A stretch of DNA of 64,000 nt from Rufibacter immobilis (GTDB lineage Bacteria; Bacteroidota; Bacteroidia; Cytophagales; Hymenobacteraceae), in NCBI RefSeq assembly GCF_003721565.1, contig NZ_RJJE01000002.1:434001-498000 (forward strand), read 5' to 3'. Below, in pieces: positions 26,413-34,850 of the stretch. Made by a program: the position numbers and the translations under genes. The first letter of the stretch is position 1; each line of letters begins with the position of its first letter. Under the pieces are notes generated by a model. That model worked only from the letters and a program-made list of their open reading frames with translations. It had not been told where the DNA came from and did not search any database.

Positions 26413-29400
26413 TTAGAACTGGAACCCGGCTCTAATCAAGAGCAGGCTTTCTTCCTGTGAGGCCGCGTAGCCCACAGAGATCACCACCTGGTTCAGCGGC
26501 GACAGCCATACCCCGCCACCGTAGCCGGTGTGCCATTTGTTGGAGTCTTCATTGTCCATCCAGACACGGCCTACGTCATGGAACCCGAACACGCCCAATG
26601 AGGCTGGGAACAGGTACGTAGTGAAGCTGAACAGACGCAAGCGGGCCTCGGTGTTGTTGTAGAGGCTGGTCTGCCCACTGAACCGGTTGCGGCGGTAACC
26701 GCGCAGGGTGGTGGGGCCGTCCAGTGTCTGGGCCTGGAAGAACTCAAAACCGTCGCCAAAGGTGTGGCCGCCGCCAAAGCGGGTAGCCAGGGTCAGTTTC
26801 AGCGGTATCCGGAGGGTTTTGTACACCGCGAACTGCGTATGCACCCGGGCCACGTCTGAGGATTGCTGGTTTGTTCCTTTCAACAAGTCTGCGGCAACTT
26901 GCCAATAAACCCCTTTGGCCGGTAAGGCCGGTAAATCTCTGGAGTCTAACACATACTCAATGCGGGCACCGGCATAGGAAGTGGGCTCAAAATAATCTGC
27001 GGCCCGTTCTGTGTTGGCCAGCTGGCGTTCCAGAAACCTTTCGGGCGTGCGTTCTACGTTCACCGTCTGGAAGACCGGACCCACAAAGAGCGTTTCATAG
27101 TCGCTGAGCTTGCGGCCCACCAGCAGGTTGGCGTAAAGCTGCGATGACCGGTACCGGTAATTTTCTATGTCAATGTCTGGGTTGTAGGCTGTCTCATTGC
27201 CCAGCCCGAAGAAGTTCTGCTCAAAGCCGGGGCTCTTGAAATTCACGTTCAGTTTCAGGTCCAGCCCCATTCTAAGCTGCGGGAAGTGCGCCGCGTAGTC
27301 CACCAGAAAAGACTGAGTGTTGAAGGCGTAAGAACCCACCAGACGCTGCATCATGCCGTACGGCTCTTTCTGGAAGCCCTGCGTCTTGAGCAGTACTCCG
27401 GCACCCAGCAAGACACCGTCATCGCGGTTGAACTCAATAGAGGCCAGCGGCCCCAGGTAATTGTATCGGAAGCTTTGCCGGTTGTATTCCACTGGTCCGC
27501 GGCGCGAAAGATTTCGGGCTTCAGGGCCTAATTGGAATTGGGTGCCTTTGGGATCATCATAGACATACGTGAGGCGGCGGAGGCCAACCACGCTGGAACT
27601 GTCCGTGATTCTGTCTTCGCCCTGACCGCCAATGATGCGCAAGCGTATGCCGTCTGCGGCCTGGCCCTGTACGCTGAATTCATCGGCACCGCCCAAACCG
27701 TACAACCTAATCTCACGGGTCTCATTTGGGAGGAAACGGCGTCTGTACAGCTGGTTTTCTGGCGAGGCATCTGCGCCTTTTTTGTAAATGGTAACCAACG
27801 TAGCCCCACCGGGTTCACGCTGCACCTCAAACCGTTCTTCCTGGTCTGTACCAACCACGTCTACCTTCTGGGCCAGAAACTCATAGTATTCCTCGGCATC
27901 ACGTTTGATGTAGGCCCGGCGGGCTTTCAAGGTGTTGGCCAAACGCTCCCCGGAAATCTGGTAGATCTCCGGTGGCAATTGCCGAACGGCTTCTTCAATG
28001 GCTTCATCGGTTAGGCCGGCCCGCACAGAGTCTGCCATGGCAATCCAGTCTTCGCGCTCCAATTCCGTGAGGAAAGAGCGGTCAAAGTAGCGGTTGTTGA
28101 AGTTGAAGCCTTTGATGTCACGGAGGCTTTCATCAAAGCCCTGCACCTTGGGCAGAATCCAGCGGCGGCTGGCAATATTAGGAATCACCCCCTGGTTCAC
28201 GAAGAACGCCTGGTCACGGTCGCGGGGCACGGGTTTGTAGATTTTACCCTTGCCTTCTTTCTTGAACTCGGCCCAGCGCCATTGGTCATCGTGGCGGTCC
28301 CAGTCGGCAATGAAGAAGTCCAGGAGGCGGGCCCGCAGCACGCTCCGTTGGTCTACTTCATCGTTCTGGTCTTCCAGCGTGTTTTCCAGCACTTTGTCGG
28401 TGCCCACCAGGTTCTTGGAATTCCCGAAGCTGGCAATGTCTGACATGTCTTCATCGGGTCGTTCCTCAAACAAGCCAATGGTATTGGCGAAGCCTTTCAG
28501 ATATTTCCCAAACCTGGGGTCTTCCGGAATTACAAAGTACTTAGGGTTGGTATGGTATACGCCCACGGCATCGGCTAATCTGGGGACTACCAGGGAACCG
28601 TACGGGTGGGAGGCCGAGATCTGGTCTTTCACCACGTCGGCGGCCAGGGTATGGCGCAGGATGCGGGGGAGCGCCGCATCTGGGTACTTCTCCACAGACC
28701 GCAAGGCATACTGCCGGCCGGTGCTGTCTTCCAGGCGCAGAGAAACCGTCTGGAACCCGCCGCCACGCTGTACTACTTTAAGCCCGCCCTGCTGCGCGCC
28801 AATATCAAAGACCGGTAAAGAAACCGGGGTTTCCCACTCTGGGCGGTAGTTGCGGCCCAGCAGCCATTCCCTGAAGCCGCTGCCCTTGTATACCTGGCTG
28901 GCGGGCAACGCCGATTTTTGGCCTGCAAACGAAAGGTTCATCTTTTTGATGCTGGCCTCCATCTGCTTGGTGGTGGGCTTGCGCGAAAGTAGCGCTCTGT
29001 GGGCTACTTGTCCCTGGCGGCTCTGCGCGTCTGGCGCCGTCCAGATTTCTAGCCAGGTTTCGCCGTTGGCGAAGTACAGTAGCTTGGCAAACCCGGCGGT
29101 GGCTTGGGAAAACACAGGAGCGGCGCCCTTGGAGTTTTTTAATTTGTTTAAACCAAAACCGGTGCTCACGTAGTGGATGCTGTCCTGCGTACGGTGCGAG
29201 AGGGCGGCAGAGTTTCCTTCGGCGTGCACCAGGCCTTTGTGCTGGGCATACATCTGGGAAAGCTGACGCACCATGATCCGATGTTCCAGACTGCTCATTT
29301 CCGGCGACACGCTCATGGCCACCAGCAGGTTTTTGTCTTCGTTGCTGCGCAGCACATCATCTAAGGCCGCCAGCGTAGCGGTTCCGCCGGTGGTAGGGCA

Positions 29401-29973
29401 GCCGCGCTGTTCCTCTTCCTCGTCCATGCGGCGGTTAGGCATGAGCCACTGGGTGTCCATGATGAGCAGGTGCACATCGTCGGTGAGGGCTATCTCAGAG
29501 GGGCCGGGGCAGTGGTTTTCCGGCAGGAACAGTTTCTCGTTCTGCAGGTACTGGGCTATGTAGCGCTCCTGGTTTCTAACTTCCTGCACCAGACTTCCTT
29601 TGGCGTCATGCTCGCCGGGCAAAATAATGATCTTGCCGCTGTAGCCCTGCAAATGACCCAGTTGTCGCTGTAGTTGGCTTTCCAGCTCTTTGCGGTTGGC
29701 GGCAGAAACGCCGGGCAGCCTGGCCGGCTGGAACGGATTGCCCATAAACACCACCGCGCTCTTGTCTCCGGCAGCTCTCAGTTGTTCCTGCAGCAGAGGT
29801 AAAGGTGCGGCCGTGCTTTCTCCCGGCGACCACCTGCCCGCCAGTACTACGGTATAGGAAGGCGCACCAGACGGTAGGGAAGGCAGTTGTGCCCAGGCTG
29901 GGACCGCGCAGCATGCCCAGACGCAGACTTGCAATAGGATTACCCTTAAGGGTAAAGTTTTTTTCATGTTCAT
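26413..29973 (-). CDS. Degenerate phosphoesterase + kinase-like domain + Omp85 (BamA/TamA-like) barrel
   Basis: 1186 residues (a second ATG at 29967 is equally possible). Signal peptide to about 29 (CAVPAWAQ). Residues 30-310 follow a calcineurin-like phosphoesterase layout, but the metal motifs are changed: GNP at 78-80 where GDN is usual, GEHD at 120-123 for GNHD, and no His in the later VSP and EGNSAALS positions. Residues about 395-770 are a conserved middle domain with RGGGFQT (GGG 404-406), YALRSVEK (K429), DWDRHDDQW (557-565) and RDRDQAFF (D585, D587), kinase-like in layout. From about 790 to the end is an Omp85 barrel with the LRGYRRNRF motif and a terminal Phe. Outer membrane. A stand-alone paralogue of the middle domain is at 32554. 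Confidence 0.85.
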   Translation of the reverse strand: MNMKKTLPLRVILLQVCVWACCAVPAWAQLPSLPSGAPSYTVVLAGRWSPGESTAAPLPLLQEQLRAAGDKSAVVFMGNPFQPARLPGVSAANRKELESQLQRQLGHLQGYSGKIIILPGEHDAKGSLVQEVRNQERYIAQYLQNEKLFLPENHCPGPSEIALTDDVHLLIMDTQWLMPNRRMDEEEEQRGCPTTGGTATLAALDDVLRSNEDKNLLVAMSVSPEMSSLEHRIMVRQLSQMYAQHKGLVHAEGNSAALSHRTQDSIHYVSTGFGLNKLKNSKGAAPVFSQATAGFAKLLYFANGETWLEIWTAPDAQSRQGQVAHRALLSRKPTTKQMEASIKKMNLSFAGQKSALPASQVYKGSGFREWLLGRNYRPEWETPVSLPVFDIGAQQGGLKVVQRGGGFQTVSLRLEDSTGRQYALRSVEKYPDAALPRILRHTLAADVVKDQISASHPYGSLVVPRLADAVGVYHTNPKYFVIPEDPRFGKYLKGFANTIGLFEERPDEDMSDIASFGNSKNLVGTDKVLENTLEDQNDEVDQRSVLRARLLDFFIADWDRHDDQWRWAEFKKEGKGKIYKPVPRDRDQAFFVNQGVIPNIASRRWILPKVQGFDESLRDIKGFNFNNRYFDRSFLTELEREDWIAMADSVRAGLTDEAIEEAVRQLPPEIYQISGERLANTLKARRAYIKRDAEEYYEFLAQKVDVVGTDQEERFEVQREPGGATLVTIYKKGADASPENQLYRRRFLPNETREIRLYGLGGADEFSVQGQAADGIRLRIIGGQGEDRITDSSSVVGLRRLTYVYDDPKGTQFQLGPEARNLSRRGPVEYNRQSFRYNYLGPLASIEFNRDDGVLLGAGVLLKTQGFQKEPYGMMQRLVGSYAFNTQSFLVDYAAHFPQLRMGLDLKLNVNFKSPGFEQNFFGLGNETAYNPDIDIENYRYRSSQLYANLLVGRKLSDYETLFVGPVFQTVNVERTPERFLERQLANTERAADYFEPTSYAGARIEYVLDSRDLPALPAKGVYWQVAADLLKGTNQQSSDVARVHTQFAVYKTLRIPLKLTLATRFGGGHTFGDGFEFFQAQTLDGPTTLRGYRRNRFSGQTSLYNNTEARLRLFSFTTYLFPASLGVFGFHDVGRVWMDNEDSNKWHTGYGGGVWLSPLNQVVISVGYAASQEESLLLIRAGFQF

Positions 29974-30000
29974 TTTTAATAAGGTACTGGCAGCCTCTGC

Positions 30001-30040
30001 CTGTTTAGGGGCTCTTTTTTGAGAAACAGGCCCAAAACAG
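30001..30040. repeat. GTTTAGGGGC palindrome, copy 11
   Basis: CTGTTTAGGGGCTC-T6 GAGAAACAGGCCCAAAACAG; right arm has two changes. Upstream of the Omp85-fusion gene, between it and the divergent 30235 gene; nothing else is seen in 30041-30234. Confidence 0.85.
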
Positions 30041-30234
30041 AATGAGGTTAACGTGGAAAAGCTGACCTTGTAAGGTTCGTTTGCGGCTGTTTACGCAGTT
30101 TGGGTAGCATAAGGTTAATTGTATCTTCGGGTTTTCTGCGCGGCGGCTGCGCTTGTTGGGGCACCGGAGAAAAATAGGCCTGAAATGGAATAGATAGTAC
30201 CTGCCTTTTGTTCTGCCAACAGAGAACCTTTCTT

Positions 30235-30792
30235 ATGCCCGCACTAGAAAAAGAACTACGGAAAGCAATCCTGAGCCTTCCTGCCGCCCGAAAAGATAAA
30301 TTGCTGCTCCAGTTGCTCACGCCCAACCAACTCCTGCAGGAGCAGCTGGCCTTTGAGTTATTGGAAGGCCCCGAGGGGTTAGAAACTCGGCGCGAGGCGC
30401 TGCAACACCAGATCACTACGGTGGCCCAGGGCTTTTATTATAATGCTTCAGAGCTGCTCATAGGGCTGCGGCAAGTATGCCCGGTCATCAGCAACCACGT
30501 TAAAGTAACCCATGATGCTTATGGCGAAGTGTCACTGCTGCTGCTGCTCCTGAACCAGGTATTGTCTCACCAGAAAGAGCTACTGCATACCCTAACCGGC
30601 GCCAATGAAGCGCTGGGACTTTTCCTGGCCAAACGCACCGAAGAAGCGCTCCAGAAACTGGATAGGTTACATGAAGACCTGCACGTGGAGTTTGCTCAAC
30701 AAATGAGCAATTTGCTGCCCAAACTCCACGCTTCCGCCGCCGGCTATTCTGCCAGAAAACTCGGCTTGCCGCTGAATTGGCAAGAGGAGTAA
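30235..30792 (+). CDS. Unknown all-helical protein
   Basis: 185 residues from ATG 30235 (MPALEKELRKAILSLPAARK); an in-frame start 27 bases upstream is less likely. Leucine- and glutamine-rich amphipathic helices throughout (LLLQLLTPNQLLQEQLAFELL, VSLLLLLLNQVLSHQKELLHTL, EEALQKLDRLHEDLHVEF). No signal peptide, no motif recognised. Orphan gene between the Omp85-fusion and vsr. Confidence 0.68.
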   Translation: MPALEKELRKAILSLPAARKDKLLLQLLTPNQLLQEQLAFELLEGPEGLETRREALQHQITTVAQGFYYNASELLIGLRQVCPVISNHVKVTHDAYGEVSLLLLLLNQVLSHQKELLHTLTGANEALGLFLAKRTEEALQKLDRLHEDLHVEFAQQMSNLLPKLHASAAGYSARKLGLPLNWQEE

Positions 30793-30901
30793 GGGAATAA
30801 CCGAAATGCCCGGTAAGTCTGGGAAGAGATAGATGTATACGAAGTGAAGGTGGTTCTTAACAAAAGAAGCCAAAGATGGGAACACCAGTGTTTCTTGCCT
30901 T

Positions 30902-30943
30902 GGCGTTTAGGGGCCCTTTTTAGAAAAACAGCCCCTAAACGCT
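30902..30943. repeat. GTTTAGGGGC palindrome, copy 12
   Basis: GGCGTTTAGGGGCCC-T5 ag A5-CAGCCCCTAAACGCT, between the convergent 30235 gene and vsr; one C:C mismatch. No separate terminator is seen here. Confidence 0.93.
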
Positions 30944-30978
30944 AATGCATTCTTAATCCGAAGGATGAAAACCAGGAA

Positions 30979-31458
30979 TTACGCCGCCTCCAGCCAATAG
31001 CTTTCCGGTACCCCCGCATGCAGCGCCTTGATGGTGAAGAGGCAGCCTTCCAGATCTTGCTGCAACTGGCACGCCCAGATGACCAGTACCTGCCAACCGG
31101 CGGCTTTCAGCTTCTCGCGGTTTTGTCTGTCCCGTTCCTGGTTGCGGGTAAATTTCTCAGCCCAGAAGGGCAGGTTGGTTTTAGGCATGGCCGGCAGGCA
31201 GTGAGGGCAGCGGTGCCAGAAACAGCCGTGCAGGAAAATGGCCAGTTTACGGCCGGGGTAGCAGACATCGGGCTTGCCCGGGAGGTTCTTCCAATGGATC
31301 CGGTAGCCGCGCAGCCCGTTCTGCCAGAGGGCCCGACGCAGCCTAAGCTCAGGTTGGGTGTTCTTGCTTTTGTTGCCACGCATATAGCGGCTAACGCGCT
31401 CCTGGGCCGTGAGCGGCGTGTTCCCCAAAACAGAATACCTTTTCTTCTTCTTTGCCAT
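30979..31458 (-). CDS. vsr: Very short patch repair endonuclease (Vsr), orphan
   Basis: 159 residues from the ATG at 31458 (MAKKKKRYSV). Vsr nicks next to T:G mismatches that arise from deamination of 5-methylcytosine. Diagnostic blocks: SRYMRGNKSKNTQPELRLRR, NLPGKPDVCYP with the catalytic Asp at residue 64, LAIFLHGCFWHRCPHC (conserved His 78 and Trp, plus zinc Cys), and GWQVLVIWACQL. Vsr genes usually sit beside a cytosine-5 methyltransferase and restriction enzyme; none is found within this window, so the partner methylase must be elsewhere or lost. Confidence 0.93.
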   Translation of the reverse strand: MAKKKKRYSVLGNTPLTAQERVSRYMRGNKSKNTQPELRLRRALWQNGLRGYRIHWKNLPGKPDVCYPGRKLAIFLHGCFWHRCPHCLPAMPKTNLPFWAEKFTRNQERDRQNREKLKAAGWQVLVIWACQLQQDLEGCLFTIKALHAGVPESYWLEAA

Positions 31459-31572
31459 AGGGAAGCTGTGCAAAGAAAACACAAATCTGCCGGGGAGAGT
31501 GCCTTGGCGGGTAGTTTTCTATAGGAAGGAATGTAAGGAGAATATGAAGTTACTTTTTGCGTCAGCGCGAAC

Positions 31573-31610
31573 GCGTTTAGGGGCCGTTTTTCTGAAAATA
31601 GCCCCAAAGT
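31573..31610. repeat. GTTTAGGGGC palindrome, copy 13 (right arm decayed)
   Basis: GCGTTTAGGGGCCG-T5 then GAAAATAGCCCCAAAGT. Upstream of vsr. Confidence 0.75.
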
Positions 31611-31632
31611 AGATGAGCCTAATAGGGTAAAA

Positions 31633-31672
31633 GCAAACGGCCCCGCCTATCTGCACAGGCGGGGCCGTTTGC
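31633..31672 (-). terminator. Terminator of 31692 gene
   Basis: 16-bp stem GCAAACGGCCCCGCCT / AGGCGGGGCCGTTTGC, 20 bases beyond the minus-strand stop. Confidence 0.82.
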
Positions 31673-31691
31673 CCTAGAGGGTGATAAAGGA

Positions 31692-31961
31692 CTATTCCTT
31701 CACTTCCTGAGCCTCTGAGAACTGGTGGTTGCTGCCGTAAGACACCAGCACAATAGCGCCAATGGCAACGGCCGCCACAGACAGCACCAACTGTACCGGG
31801 GTCATTTTCTCGCGCACTTTCAGGAGCATTCTGCCTGCGTCTGAGAGTAAATCTGGCAGCACGTCATGGTTGCCTTGGTATACATGTACAATGGACTCAA
31901 CGGTTCTGGCGAAGTCTTTTGGCTGTACAAGCTGAGTAGAGGTATTGGGTGTCTGTTCCAT
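31692..31961 (-). CDS. Small membrane protein, one C-terminal helix
   Basis: 89 residues. Polar N-terminal half (FARTVESIVHVYQGNHDVLPDLLSDAGRMLLKVREKM) then one transmembrane helix (PVQLVLSVAAVAIGAIVLVSYG) and a short acidic tail. No signal peptide. Family not recognised. Follows the 32088 gene on the same strand but a terminator lies between them. Confidence 0.65.
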   Translation of the reverse strand: MEQTPNTSTQLVQPKDFARTVESIVHVYQGNHDVLPDLLSDAGRMLLKVREKMTPVQLVLSVAAVAIGAIVLVSYGSNHQFSEAQEVKE

Positions 31962-32003
31962 AGTGGTTGTGTCTCTTGAGAGGTTGAAGTCTTACAAATA
32001 AAA

Positions 32004-32043
32004 AAATCCCGGCCTGGCCAGCTAAGGCACAAGACCGGGATTT
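32004..32043 (-). terminator. Terminator of 32088 gene
   Basis: AAATCCCGG / CCGGGATTT stem with A-run on the plus-strand side (T-run on minus), 45 bases beyond the minus-strand stop. Confidence 0.78.
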
Positions 32044-32087
32044 CTATACGCAAACACAGCCGCTTAGGTCGTGCTTTTTAAGACAAG

Positions 32088-32360
32088 TTATGCCACCTGC
32101 CCGCCGGCGCCGCGCACCGCTTCGTTTATTTTCTGGATAATCTTATCTGGGCTGAACATCATACTAGCCGGAAAGCTTACCTGTACGTTATTGATTTGCA
32201 GGGTCTGCGAAGCTTCTTCGTAGGCATAATCAGCCGTAACGCCTTGTTTGGAAACGCGTCCGCTGTTGCCAGCCAGCTCAATACCGGCTGCGCCTAATTT
32301 ATCGCGCAATTGGTTGTACAGATCTGGAGTAATGCCGGTGTAGGTAGCACTGTTTGCCAT
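32088..32360 (-). CDS. Small unknown protein
   Basis: 90 residues from ATG 32360 (MANSATYTGITPDLYNQLRDKLGAAG). The frame stays open further upstream to 32483 but that part has unrelated composition. Pattern is a small alpha/beta fold (ITPDLYNQLRDKL, LQINNVQVSFPASMMFSPDKIIQKINEAVRGAGG). No family recognised; about the right size for a DNA- or ligand-binding domain, but without evidence. Confidence 0.65.
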   Translation of the reverse strand: MANSATYTGITPDLYNQLRDKLGAAGIELAGNSGRVSKQGVTADYAYEEASQTLQINNVQVSFPASMMFSPDKIIQKINEAVRGAGGQVA

Positions 32361-32553
32361 AAGTGTAGAATTAAGGTTGGGTAGTTGGTTTATAACGCAG
32401 GGACCAACCGCAAGGTTAGCCACGGTGCGCCTTGGCTTAAAGGTATAGGTTTTCTGCCGGTTTTCCTTGCAAACCACTACCACCGCCGCCCGGTTCTGCC
32501 AGAACCTTTGCCCCTGTTTTGAGGTAAAGCTGTACTCTAGTTAACACGCTTCC

Positions 32554-34170
32554 ATGAAAAAAAGGATTTTACGGACACTGGTAGGGGTGTTGATCCTGTA
32601 CGGATTGGTGACTTTCTTTTTTGCTGATCAGGCTACTGAACAAACAGATGCCCCCGCCGTCTTCTTTGGGGAAAACAACGCCACGCAGATACTGCAAGAC
32701 AGCGTGCTGGTTAGCGCTGGTGCGCATTACCAATTAAGTAAAGTAGGCATGTTCTTTCTGGGGAAGCATTACCGCCCGGTGTGGGCCGTACCGGTGAAAG
32801 CCAAAGTTTTCCACATGGATGAAGCCGAGGGAGGACTGGCCATTGAGAAACTGGGCGGCGGTATGCAAACCACCAGCCTCACCCTTACAGATTCCTCGGG
32901 CCGGCGTTTCGCCCTGCGCTCTTTAGACAAAGATCCGGTGAGTGTGTTGTCTCCTTTCTGGCGCAAAACCTTGGTTGGGTCCTTTGTGCGGGACCAGGTT
33001 TCGGCCACCAACCCATACGCAGCTTTGGTGGTAGCGCCGCTGGCCCAGGCCGTGGGCGTGTTCCACCCATCGCCCAGGCTGGTGTACGTGCGGCCCTCAG
33101 ACAAGAGTTTTAAGCAGTACGCCTACCTCTTCGGGAGCAAGTTGTTTCTGATGGAAGAGAAATTCACCTCCAAAGCCTCCCTGACCAAAGAATTCGGCGC
33201 AGCCACAGATTTAGTCAGCTCAGAGGAAATGTTGGCGCGCCGTTTCCGGTCCAGCCAGCACCGCATAGACCAGTGGGCCTTTGCCCGCGCCCGCCTCCTG
33301 GACATGCTCCTGAGCGATTGGGACCGGCATGAGGGCCAATGGGACTGGGCGGTGTACGTGCAAGGAAAAGAAACCTGGTACAAACCGGTGCCCAAAGACC
33401 GTGACCAGGCCCTCTGCCTCTATGACGATGGCGTGATTCCCTGGCTGGCTACCCGTAAATTTGCCGCCCGTAAGTTTGAGTCTTTTCATGCGTCTTTCCA
33501 TGATGTGTATGGGCTAACCATTAATGCCGCCTTTCTGGATGCCCGTGCCCTGTCTGAGGTTACCTTAACAGATTTCAAGAGAATTGCCCGGGAGATGCAA
33601 ACAGCCCTGTCTGATTCTGTCTTGAGCGCGGCTGTGAAACAACTGCCATCCCCGGTGTACCAGCTGGTGGGCGAAGAGACATTTGCCAAACTGAAAAGCA
33701 GGAGAAAACTACTGGTGCAGGTAGCCGAAGAATATTACTCCATACTGGCAAAGGAAGTAATGGTACCCGGTTCAGATGCCGCAGACCGCTTTGTGGTGCA
33801 GCGTCTCTCGCAGGGCAGAACTGTGGTAGAAGTGTTCAGAATGGGCGAGGGGAATGTGAACAAGTCAAAAGTCTACAGCCGAACCTTCTTTGCAAGCGAA
33901 ACCGAGAAGATCCATCTATACGGGCTAGGCGGGAACGACATCTTTGATGTGAAAGGCACCGCCGCCAAAGGCAGTTATGTGCACCTCTATGGAGGCGAAG
34001 GCACCGATGAAGTAACTGATGTTTCCAGCTTAGAGGGTTGGCGAAAAAAGTCGGTGGTGTTAGATGACGCTGCCGGAGTAAAGGTGAAAACAGGACCTAT
34101 CACGGAGGTGAAACTTTCAGACTCACGGAAAGATGTGCCCTCATTTGTGCGGGTAAGGGTGCGGGAGTAA
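32554..34170 (+). CDS. Stand-alone paralogue of the kinase-like middle domain
   Basis: 538 residues. An N-terminal hydrophobic segment (TLVGVLILYGLVTFFFA) acts as signal or anchor, so the rest is periplasmic. Residues about 95-520 align with residues 395-780 of the Omp85-fusion protein: GGGMQTTSLTL (GGG 101-103), FALRSLDK, QVSATNPYAALVVAPLA, LLDMLLSDWDRHEGQWDW (DWDRH 255-259), YKPVPKDRDQAL (D282, D284), VKQLPSPVYQL, EKIHLYGLGGNDIFDV. It lacks both the phosphoesterase-like N-terminus and the barrel. The kept motifs argue for a shared catalytic or binding role. I do not know a characterised relative. Confidence 0.82.
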   Translation: MKKRILRTLVGVLILYGLVTFFFADQATEQTDAPAVFFGENNATQILQDSVLVSAGAHYQLSKVGMFFLGKHYRPVWAVPVKAKVFHMDEAEGGLAIEKLGGGMQTTSLTLTDSSGRRFALRSLDKDPVSVLSPFWRKTLVGSFVRDQVSATNPYAALVVAPLAQAVGVFHPSPRLVYVRPSDKSFKQYAYLFGSKLFLMEEKFTSKASLTKEFGAATDLVSSEEMLARRFRSSQHRIDQWAFARARLLDMLLSDWDRHEGQWDWAVYVQGKETWYKPVPKDRDQALCLYDDGVIPWLATRKFAARKFESFHASFHDVYGLTINAAFLDARALSEVTLTDFKRIAREMQTALSDSVLSAAVKQLPSPVYQLVGEETFAKLKSRRKLLVQVAEEYYSILAKEVMVPGSDAADRFVVQRLSQGRTVVEVFRMGEGNVNKSKVYSRTFFASETEKIHLYGLGGNDIFDVKGTAAKGSYVHLYGGEGTDEVTDVSSLEGWRKKSVVLDDAAGVKVKTGPITEVKLSDSRKDVPSFVRVRVRE

Positions 34171-34173
34171 CGA

Positions 34174-34223
34174 GATTTGCGTTTAGAGGCTATTTTTCTA
34201 AAAACGGCCCCTAAACGCAAATC
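34174..34223. repeat. GTTTAGAGGC palindrome, copy 14
   Basis: GATTTGCGTTTAGAGGCTA-T5 ct A5-CGGCCCCTAAACGCAAATC; outer flank GATTTGC/GCAAATC pairs exactly and is unique to this copy. 3 bases after the 32554 gene stop. Confidence 0.93.
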
Positions 34224-34310
34224 CTATAATCTATGCGTAGGAGTTGAGTTTAAAGGCGACCTTACTTGCTTAGAGCCCAAGGGTATTGCCAATTCTGTTT
34301 GGCACTTCAT

Positions 34311-34593
34311 TCAATTTTTTGTTGAACAAAATCTTCCAGATACACACCTAATTGATCCACGAGGTAGATCTGCACAGAGGACTATATGTCCTGTGCAGCT
34401 ACTACTGCGTCGGCCTTCCGCAGTTTCTTAATGAGATTATACACTTCGCCTATCTTGCCGGGAATAGTGTTGCTCCGGTTGGAAAGTGTCCAGTCTATGT
34501 ATTTTATAGGTACCCTGGCTTTATTTGCATAGCTGGTGCACGTAGCTCAGCTACTTGAAATTTATAAAAAGGAGTTTTGTTCGCCATATTCAT
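34311..34593 (-). pseudogene. Broken small gene (frameshift + in-frame stop)
   Basis: Minus strand from ATG 34593: MNMANKTPFYKFQVAELRAP ... then a stop (TAA at 34506-34504). Shifting frame across that stop gives an uninterrupted IDWTLSNRSNTIPGKIGEVY NLIKKLRKADAV-type reading to a TAG at 34384-34382. The same frame then goes on for 22 more codons (VQIYLVDQLGVYLEDFVQQK) to a TGA at 34313. A single ancestral protein of about 92 residues with one frameshift and one nonsense change explains all three parts. Family not recognised. Confidence 0.55.
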
Positions 34594-34850
34594 TACATGA
34601 AAAGCGGAAAATACAGGACAAATTCCAGAGTTTTCAGAAAGGTTTGGTGCTTATCTATTTCTCCATAATTTAGCCAAAGTCTACAGTTTTCACGTACGTG
34701 TATGTTGAGTTTATTTTTAGCGCCTCTTCGGCAATACTGACAAATGCAAAACGTTAAAAGATAGATATATTTGCGTATGCGAATTTGTGATTACGTCAAA
34801 CTAAAAACATTTTCTATTTTGCCGCGATTTAAGTAAGTACTCTCAATTTT
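34594..34850. promoter_or_regulatory. Upstream region of sucA
   Basis: No gene. TATATTTG at 34766-34773 matches the TAnnTTTG box, 78 bases before the sucA ATG, without a clear upstream TTTG partner. AT-rich to the start codon. Confidence 0.4.
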
